The position numbers and the translations under genes are program-made. The notes under the pieces are model-generated. The model made no database searches and was not told where the DNA came from. It saw only the letters and a program-made list of their open reading frames with translations. This document shows, piece by piece, positions 58,675 through 64,000 of a stretch of 64,000 nt of DNA; the stretch's first letter is position 1, and each line of letters opens with the position of its first letter. The stretch spans positions 1 to 64,000 of the forward strand of contig NZ_BBJJ01000032.1 of NCBI RefSeq assembly GCF_000739815.1. Direction: 5' to 3'. The stretch comes from Paraburkholderia mimosarum LMG 23256 = NBRC 106338 (GTDB taxonomy: Bacteria; Pseudomonadota; Gammaproteobacteria; Burkholderiales; Burkholderiaceae).

Positions 58675-59259
58675 ATGATTCTCAAATTCTTTGACCGCCT
58701 CGAGGAATGGCTGATCGTCTTCCTCATGGGAGCGGCAACGCTGCTGATTTTCGCTGCCGTGGCACACCGCTATGCCTCCGGCGTTCCGGTGCTGCAGGAA
58801 TACCTGCTCCAGCTCGACATGAGCTGGGCTCAGGAGCTCTGCATCTACATGTTCGTCTGGATGGCGAAGTTTGGCGCCGCCTATGGCGTGCGCACGGGCA
58901 TCCATGTGGGCGTCGACGTGCTGATCAACCGGTTTGACGATCGCCTGCGCGGTGGCTTCGTCGTGTTCGGGCTGCTGGCTGGCGCGCTGTTCACCGGCAT
59001 CGTCGGCACCATGGGCGCGCGCTTCGTCTGGCAGATCGCGCATACCGACCAGGTGTCACCGGACCTCGAAGCGCCGATGTGGCTCGTCTATCTGGCCATT
59101 CCGTGCGGCTCGTACCTCATGTGCTTCCGCTTTCTGCAGGTGGCGTGGAATTTCATGCGTACCGGCAAGCTGCCGCATCACGACATCGCGCATGTCGAGG
59201 GCGTGGACGAAGGTGCCGCGCATGACCTTCATCCCCTGAGTCACGAGGCACGGCAATGA
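58675..59259 (+). CDS. dctQ: TRAP transporter small membrane subunit (DctQ)
   Basis: A 194-residue inner-membrane protein with four predicted helices (about 13-35, 50-70, 90-112 and 132-155). EEWLIVFLMG, WAQELCIYMFVWMAKFGAAYG and RTGIHVGVDVLI are typical. It follows dctP by 109 bases; its stop overlaps dctM by four bases (ATGA). Confidence 0.92.
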   Translation: MILKFFDRLEEWLIVFLMGAATLLIFAAVAHRYASGVPVLQEYLLQLDMSWAQELCIYMFVWMAKFGAAYGVRTGIHVGVDVLINRFDDRLRGGFVVFGLLAGALFTGIVGTMGARFVWQIAHTDQVSPDLEAPMWLVYLAIPCGSYLMCFRFLQVAWNFMRTGKLPHHDIAHVEGVDEGAAHDLHPLSHEARQ

Positions 59260-60539
59260 ACGCTTACATCATCTTTGGGCTGCTGATCCTGCTGATGATC
59301 ACGGGCATGCCGATCTCGATCTCCCTCGGTCTCACGGTGCTGACGTATCTGTTCACCATGACCCACGTGCCGATCGAATCGGTGGCGCTCAAGCTGTTCA
59401 CCGGGATCGAGAAGTTCGAGATCATGGCAATCCCGTTTTTCATCCTTGCGGGCAATTTTCTGACACACGGCGGGGTGGCGCGGCGCATGATTGCCTTTGC
59501 CACCTCCTTGATCGGTCACTGGCATGGCGGCCTCGGGCTCGCGGGCGTGGTTGCCTGCGCGCTGTTTGCCGCCATCTGCGGCTCCAGCCCGGCGACGGTT
59601 GTGGCCATCGGCTCGGTCGTGCTGCCGGCAATGGAGCAGCAGGGCTTTCCCCGCAAGTTCGGCGCCGGCGTGATCGCTACATCGGGGGCGCTCGGTATCC
59701 TGATGTTGCCCTCGATCGTCAAGGTCATCTATGCGGTTTCTACCAACACATCGATCGGAGCGTTATTCGTTGCGGGCGTGATACCGGGCCTGATCCTGAC
59801 GGCCATGCTGGCCGTGACCACGTCGCACATTGCCAGGAAGAACGACTATCCGCGCATGCCCAGGGCAAACTGGGGCCAGCGCTTCGGGGCGTTCCGCGAG
59901 AGCATCTGGGGTTTGTTCCTCGTGGTCGTCGTGATCGGCGGCATCTATTCGGGCATCTTCACGGCGACCGAGGCGGCTGCCATGAGTGCGGTCTATGCCT
60001 TCTTCGTCGCGGTGTTCGTCTACAAGGACATGAAACTCAAGGAGGTGCCGAAGGTTCTGCTCGCATCTGCGAACCTGAGTGCGATGATCCTGTACATCAT
60101 CACCAACGCGGTATTGTTCTCGTTTTTGATGACCTCGGAGAACATTCCGCAGCAGATGGCGGAATGGCTCCTGCATATGGGGCTGGGACCGATCACCTTC
60201 CTGCTGATGGTCAACGTGCTGCTGCTGATTGCCGGCAACGTGATGGAACCGTCCTCGATCGTGCTGATCATGGCGCCGATCCTGTTTCCGGTGGCGATGC
60301 AGCTCGGCATCGACCCGATCCACTTTGGCATCGTGATCATCATCAATATGGAAGTGGGCCTGTGCCATCCGCCGGTGGGGCTCAATCTCTATGTCACTAG
60401 CGGCATCACGCGCATGGGCATTACCGAGCTGACGGTGGCCGTCTGGCCGTGGCTGCTGACGATGATCGCGTTCCTTGTGATGGCGACGTATATGCCGATC
60501 CTTTCGCTCTGGTTGCCCAAGGCGCTCGGCATGATGTGA
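59256..60539 (+). CDS. dctM: TRAP transporter large membrane subunit (DctM)
   Basis: A 427-residue permease with about 12 helices and typical DctM signatures (IPFFILAGNFLTHGGVARRM, CALFAAICGSSPATVVAIGS, PSIVKVIYAVSTNTSIGALF, NMEVGLCHPPVGLNLYV). It forms the Na+-coupled channel with DctQ. Coupled to dctQ by ATGA. Together with dctP it is the uptake system of the itaconate-type cluster. Confidence 0.94.
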   Translation: MNAYIIFGLLILLMITGMPISISLGLTVLTYLFTMTHVPIESVALKLFTGIEKFEIMAIPFFILAGNFLTHGGVARRMIAFATSLIGHWHGGLGLAGVVACALFAAICGSSPATVVAIGSVVLPAMEQQGFPRKFGAGVIATSGALGILMLPSIVKVIYAVSTNTSIGALFVAGVIPGLILTAMLAVTTSHIARKNDYPRMPRANWGQRFGAFRESIWGLFLVVVVIGGIYSGIFTATEAAAMSAVYAFFVAVFVYKDMKLKEVPKVLLASANLSAMILYIITNAVLFSFLMTSENIPQQMAEWLLHMGLGPITFLLMVNVLLLIAGNVMEPSSIVLIMAPILFPVAMQLGIDPIHFGIVIIINMEVGLCHPPVGLNLYVTSGITRMGITELTVAVWPWLLTMIAFLVMATYMPILSLWLPKALGMM

Positions 60540-60587
60540 GGATGACTCCACGACCCCGGTTGCGACACCGTTCGCGAGGAACTGGAT

Positions 60588-61277
60588 GTGCTGCGCGAGG
60601 TCCTGCAGCCTCCGGGCATGATGATTCCGCTGCGAGACATCCTTGAACTCGGCTGCGGCACGGGCGACTTGACGCGCAAAATTGCAGATGCATGGCCGAG
60701 AGCGCGGATTCGCGCACTGGAGGTCGATCGTATCCAGCTTGGGCACAACCAGACCCGCAACCGTCACGCCAATATCCGCTACGAATTCGGGCCGGCGCAG
60801 GCCATTCCGTGTGAGCCGGAATCGTGCGACGTCGTGCTCATGTTCAAGTCGTTGCACCATGTTCCCCTCGATCTGCTCGACACGGCCCTCGACGAGATTC
60901 ACCGGGTGCTGCGCCCAGGCGGTGTCGCCTGGTTCGCCGAGCCTGTGTTCGCGGGCGATCTGAATGAGATCATCAGGCTATTCCACGATGAGCAGGTGGT
61001 GCGACAAGCGGCATTCGATGCGCTCGTGCGCGCCGGCAACAGCGGTCAGTGGAAACAGACACGCGAGATCCACTATCTCGTGCCGGTGCGTTTCAGCGAC
61101 TTTGCCGATTTCGAGCGCAAGGTGATGCGGGTCACACACAGCGATTTCGGGTTGACCGATGCGGTGGTCGATCGCGTACGGGAGGCATTCGAGCGCCATA
61201 TGCGGGCGGACGGCGCGCATTTCGTGCGGCCGATGCGGGCTAATGTTTTCAGCAAGAGGGTGCACGGCGACCGATAG
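60588..61277 (+). CDS. Class I SAM-dependent methyltransferase
   Basis: A 229-residue protein with motif I ILELGCGTGDLTRKIA (about 18-33), an acidic residue in LEVDRIQLG, DVVLMFKSLHHV as motif II/post-I and VLRPGGVAWFAEP as motif III. The start is given as the GTG at 60588, with GAGGA seven bases upstream. However, the in-frame codons back to a stop at 60543 also read like family sequence (CDTVREELDVLREVLQ), so the N-terminus may have been shortened by mutation. It is 48 bases after dctM. Substrate unknown; methylation of a free dicarboxylate, as by trans-aconitate methyltransferase, is one speculative option. Confidence 0.8.
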   Translation: MLREVLQPPGMMIPLRDILELGCGTGDLTRKIADAWPRARIRALEVDRIQLGHNQTRNRHANIRYEFGPAQAIPCEPESCDVVLMFKSLHHVPLDLLDTALDEIHRVLRPGGVAWFAEPVFAGDLNEIIRLFHDEQVVRQAAFDALVRAGNSGQWKQTREIHYLVPVRFSDFADFERKVMRVTHSDFGLTDAVVDRVREAFERHMRADGAHFVRPMRANVFSKRVHGDR

Positions 61278-61467
61278 ACTGCTGCTTCAGTCATGCTGAA
61301 CCGGTATAGGTGGCATGGAGGATGCCGGGCACAGTGGATGGATGGCGGGTGAGCGCATGGGCAGGGCCGCGAACCGTGCATGCCCAGGCATGCATGGGGA
61401 TGGCCATGCGAGGCCCCGGAAGCCGCTGACGTTGGGTCCGGTGAAGGGGCAGAGGTAGAAACGCGGG

Positions 61468-62376
61468 CTACGTTGCGTCGCTCAGTTGTTCGATCACCAG
61501 TGTCCTGATCCAGCGGTTCGCGTCATGCATGTCAAAATTCGCGTGCCAATGCACGGTGACGGTCACGCCGGGAATATCGACCGGCAGATCGTAGACCGCG
61601 AGTTTGCCGCCTGGGTTGAGCAACGGGACGGTGCTCCGCGGCAACGTCACGATCAGGTCCGTATGCGCGAGGATGTGGGGCACCACGGTGAAGTGCGGTA
61701 CCTGAAGCGCAATCTGCCTGTGAATGTTTCGTTTCCGGAAACTGCCCTCGATCTGATGATGTCCGCTTTCGAGCGAGCTCACGAGCACGTGCGGTAACGT
61801 CAGGTATTGCTCGAGCGTGAGCGCACGCCGCGGCAGACCCCGACGGCGGCGCGTCATGCACACGTAGTCTTCGTGGAAAAGCGGCTGATGACGAGTCCGG
61901 CCAACCAGCGCCGGCAGATTGCCGAGCGCGAGATCGAGGCGTCCCACGCGCAACACGTCCTCGATCTGATCGAGCGGGATCGACTGAACATCTAGTCGCA
62001 CATGAGGCGCGCATTCCGCCAGCGCCGCGTAGAGCGGCGGCAGGAACGCAAGCTCGCCGATATCCGACATGGCAATCCGGAACGCACGCGTGCTGGTCTT
62101 CGGGTTGAACGGGACCATCAATTGCAGCGCATGTTCGGCCGCGGTTATAGCGGCGCGCAGCGGCTCGCGCATCTCCAGCGCGGCCGATGTGGGTTGCATC
62201 TCGTTGCCGTTACGCACGAACAGCGGGTCTTCGAGGATCGCGCGCAATCGGCCGAGCGCGTAGCTCACCGCGGGCTGGGACACCCCCAGCCGGATCGCCG
62301 CCAGCGTCAGGCTATGTTCTTCCAGAATGGCGTGAAAGACACGCAGCAGGTTCAAATCGATGCGGGTGGTGTCCAC
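61468..62376 (-). CDS. LysR-type regulator (NodD/SyrM-like), divergent from an MFS gene
   Basis: A 302-residue LTTR. The HTH lies at about 1-65 (IDLNLLRVFHAILEEHSLTL, LGVSQPAVSYALGRLR, DPLFVRNGNEMQPT), the form typical of NodD-related regulators. The effector domain follows to residue 302. It is transcribed away from the MFS gene at 62666, the classical arrangement for a LysR activator of the divergent gene. Confidence 0.92.
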   Translation of the reverse strand: MDTTRIDLNLLRVFHAILEEHSLTLAAIRLGVSQPAVSYALGRLRAILEDPLFVRNGNEMQPTSAALEMREPLRAAITAAEHALQLMVPFNPKTSTRAFRIAMSDIGELAFLPPLYAALAECAPHVRLDVQSIPLDQIEDVLRVGRLDLALGNLPALVGRTRHQPLFHEDYVCMTRRRRGLPRRALTLEQYLTLPHVLVSSLESGHHQIEGSFRKRNIHRQIALQVPHFTVVPHILAHTDLIVTLPRSTVPLLNPGGKLAVYDLPVDIPGVTVTVHWHANFDMHDANRWIRTLVIEQLSDAT

Positions 62377-62665
62377 GCGTGAGTGCTCGTTAGCCGCCGA
62401 TGCCAGCAGCCATCGTTCGGGGGCGATGGCTCCGGGCGCGCAGCGTGCGGGTTAATAAATAAACTTATTCAGCCACCGGATATTGATCGATTCGGCGAAA
62501 TCGTACTTTATTCCTATACTCGCCTGACCTCAAACGATCACGCACGTGATGGTCGGGCGATCATTCGATCCCTTGACCGGCTGGCTGCAGTGCAGCGACG
62601 CCATGCATCGCGCGAAGTACCGGTTTGAATCGGACCCGCTGAATAAAGCTGAGGAGTCTTGCGCC
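62377..62665. other. Divergent LysR/MFS control region
   Basis: 289 bases with no gene. It holds an AT-rich inverted repeat AATAA (62454-62458) / TTATT (62465-62469), a possible LysR site without the strict T-N11-A pattern. A TATACT -10 box lies at 62515-62520 with only weak -35 matches near 62491-62497. A GAGGAG ribosome-binding site at 62651-62656 fixes the MFS start. Confidence 0.5.
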
Positions 62666-63967
62666 ATGTCCGCCGTTCCAGATCAATGCGTCTCGTTGCG
62701 CCTGCCGTCGCGTGTCACCGCTCGCGTGCTGCTCGTGTGCTGGCTCGCGATTCTGTTCGAGGGTTACGACGTTGGCGTGATGGGCGCGGTGCTGCCGGCG
62801 CTCGCCGAGTACAAAGCCTGGCATCTGAGCCCGGTCCAGTTGGGCGCGTTGGGCAGCTATGCATTGCTTGGGATGTTCTTCGGCGCTTTTCTGATCGGCA
62901 CGCTGAGCGATCTGCTCGGCCGGCGTCGCATGCTGCTCATGTGCGCGACACTGTTCTCGCTGACGATGCTGGGCGCAGCCTGGGCACCGACGCCGGGCTG
63001 GTTCGCGGTGTTCCCCTTCATCGGTGGGCTCGGGCTCGGCGGTGTGATTCCGGTGGCTGCCGCGTTGACGATCGAATACTCGGCGCCGCATCGCCGCAAC
63101 TTCAACTATGGGCTGATGTATTCGGGCTATTCGCTCGGTATTCTGTGCGCGGCCGCGGCGGCGATCCAGTTGCTGCCCGGGTTCGGCTGGCGCGGTGTGG
63201 TCGCGTGCGGGGCCGTGCCGCTCGTGCTGCTGTGGCCGATGGCGCGCGCGCTGCCTGAATCGATCGAGTATCTGGTAAGCCAGGGGCGTCATGGGCAGGC
63301 GGCCGAACTAGCGGCACGCCTGGGCGTCGACGTGCCGGTCTTGCCGGCGCGTACTTCCGGCGCGGACTACGGCAACTGGCGCGGGGTACTGGGCGAAGTG
63401 TTCGCGCGACGCCATCTGCGTGCGACGCTGTGCTTCTGGACGGCGTTGTTCTGCGGCCTATTGCTGATCTACGGGCTCAATACGTGGCTGCCGACCATCA
63501 TGCGCCGGAGCGGCTACGACCTTGGCTCAAGCCTGACGTTTCTGATCGTGTTCAGCTTCGCGTCGGCGCTCGGAGGGCTCCTGCTCGGCAAGGTCGCCGA
63601 CCGCGCCGGTGTGCGCGCGACCGTTGGCGTGTTCTACCTGCTCGGCGCGCTCGCGGTGCTCGCGCTGATGTTCAGGCACGGTGTCGCGCTGAACTATCTG
63701 TTCGTCGCGCTGGCCGGAGTCGGCAGCATTTCGGCGTCGCTGATCCTGACGGGTCATCTGGCCGACTACTATCCTGGATCGGTGCGCGCCGCGGCCACCG
63801 GCTGGGCGCTGAGCTTTTCCCGGATCGGCGCGATGAGTGGACCGCTGCTCGGCGGCTACGTGGCGGCGAGCGGGCTCGGTGTCGGCTTCAATTTCGTCGT
63901 TTTTGCGCTGATCGGCCTGCTTGCAGCTGGCGCGGTCCTTCTTCTGCCAACGGCACACGCGGAATAA
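62666..63967 (+). CDS. MFS aromatic acid:H+ symporter (AAHS-like)
   Basis: A 433-residue 12-helix carrier. ATG 62666 follows GAGGAG by nine bases; a longer frame from 62546 lacks similarity. The helix-1 motif FEGYDVGVMGAVLPAL carries the conserved DGxD-like acidic residue of AAHS transporters (PcaK, BenK). IGTLSDLLGRRRMLL and the helix 8-9 loop LLLGKVADRAGVRATV are the two motif-A copies. It probably imports an aromatic acid under control of the divergent LysR. Near the right window edge but complete. Confidence 0.9.
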   Translation: MSAVPDQCVSLRLPSRVTARVLLVCWLAILFEGYDVGVMGAVLPALAEYKAWHLSPVQLGALGSYALLGMFFGAFLIGTLSDLLGRRRMLLMCATLFSLTMLGAAWAPTPGWFAVFPFIGGLGLGGVIPVAAALTIEYSAPHRRNFNYGLMYSGYSLGILCAAAAAIQLLPGFGWRGVVACGAVPLVLLWPMARALPESIEYLVSQGRHGQAAELAARLGVDVPVLPARTSGADYGNWRGVLGEVFARRHLRATLCFWTALFCGLLLIYGLNTWLPTIMRRSGYDLGSSLTFLIVFSFASALGGLLLGKVADRAGVRATVGVFYLLGALAVLALMFRHGVALNYLFVALAGVGSISASLILTGHLADYYPGSVRAAATGWALSFSRIGAMSGPLLGGYVAASGLGVGFNFVVFALIGLLAAGAVLLLPTAHAE

Positions 63968-64000
63968 GCAGGTATTTCGGCATCCATATCATCACGAGCG

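Overview
The window reads as chromosomal DNA of a GC-rich betaproteobacterium of the Burkholderia group, most likely a plant- or soil-associated Paraburkholderia or close relative. This rests on the gene order rluB-rimP-nusA-infB-rbfA-truB, a Burkholderia-type trimeric porin, a second Hfq with a long Gly/Pro/Arg-rich tail, and an oxalate-degradation locus typical of plant-associated members. The species cannot be fixed from sequence reading alone. I see no tRNA, rRNA, CRISPR array, prophage or intact insertion sequence.

Bases 1-24,000 are mostly core genome. They hold the tail of rluB, a structured leader with its own promoter and a strong terminator, then rimP-nusA-infB-(terminator)-rbfA-truB. 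A tripartite efflux operon follows on the minus strand (marR-outer membrane lipoprotein-emrA-emrB). Next come the translational GTPase typA, the 2-oxoglutarate dehydrogenase operon odhA-odhB-lpdA and zapE. A 154-residue relic of an IS5-type transposase N-terminus and a secreted DUF2147 protein close this part.

Bases 24,000-39,600 are accessory or regulatory. They contain a DUF2968 envelope protein, a small conserved protein and the Hfq2-like RNA chaperone. A self-contained ECF sigma module follows: a consensus ECF promoter, a 50-residue lipoprotein, sigma factor, anti-sigma factor, a vanillyl-alcohol-oxidase-type flavoenzyme and a Tat-signal protein. Then come a fatty-acyl-CoA ligase with an exported partner, a lactate/sialate-type MFS carrier, a porin, an SDR oxidoreductase and a second acyl-CoA ligase.

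Bases 39,700-49,400 form an oxalotrophy locus: a GntR regulator, oxalyl-CoA decarboxylase (oxc), formyl-CoA:oxalate CoA-transferase (frc), a lone PAS protein, a small unknown protein, both subunits of the proton-translocating transhydrogenase (pntA, pntB) and an OxlT-like oxalate/formate carrier. Similar AT-rich motifs lie upstream of the GntR gene and over the oxc promoter. The logic is uptake of oxalate, CoA activation, decarboxylation, and probably NADPH supply for reductive assimilation.

Bases 49,500-61,300 form a C5-dicarboxylate (itaconate-type) locus: an MFS carrier, a LysR regulator, a MaoC-type itaconyl/mesaconyl-CoA hydratase (ich), an acyl-CoA dehydrogenase, a class III CoA-transferase (ict), an MmgE/PrpD protein, a CitE-like citramalyl-CoA lyase (ccl), a three-gene TRAP transporter and a SAM methyltransferase. 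The core route is itaconate to itaconyl-CoA to citramalyl-CoA to pyruvate plus acetyl-CoA. The dehydrogenase and PrpD-like protein suggest the locus takes in more than itaconate. The window ends with a divergent LysR/AAHS-type MFS pair.
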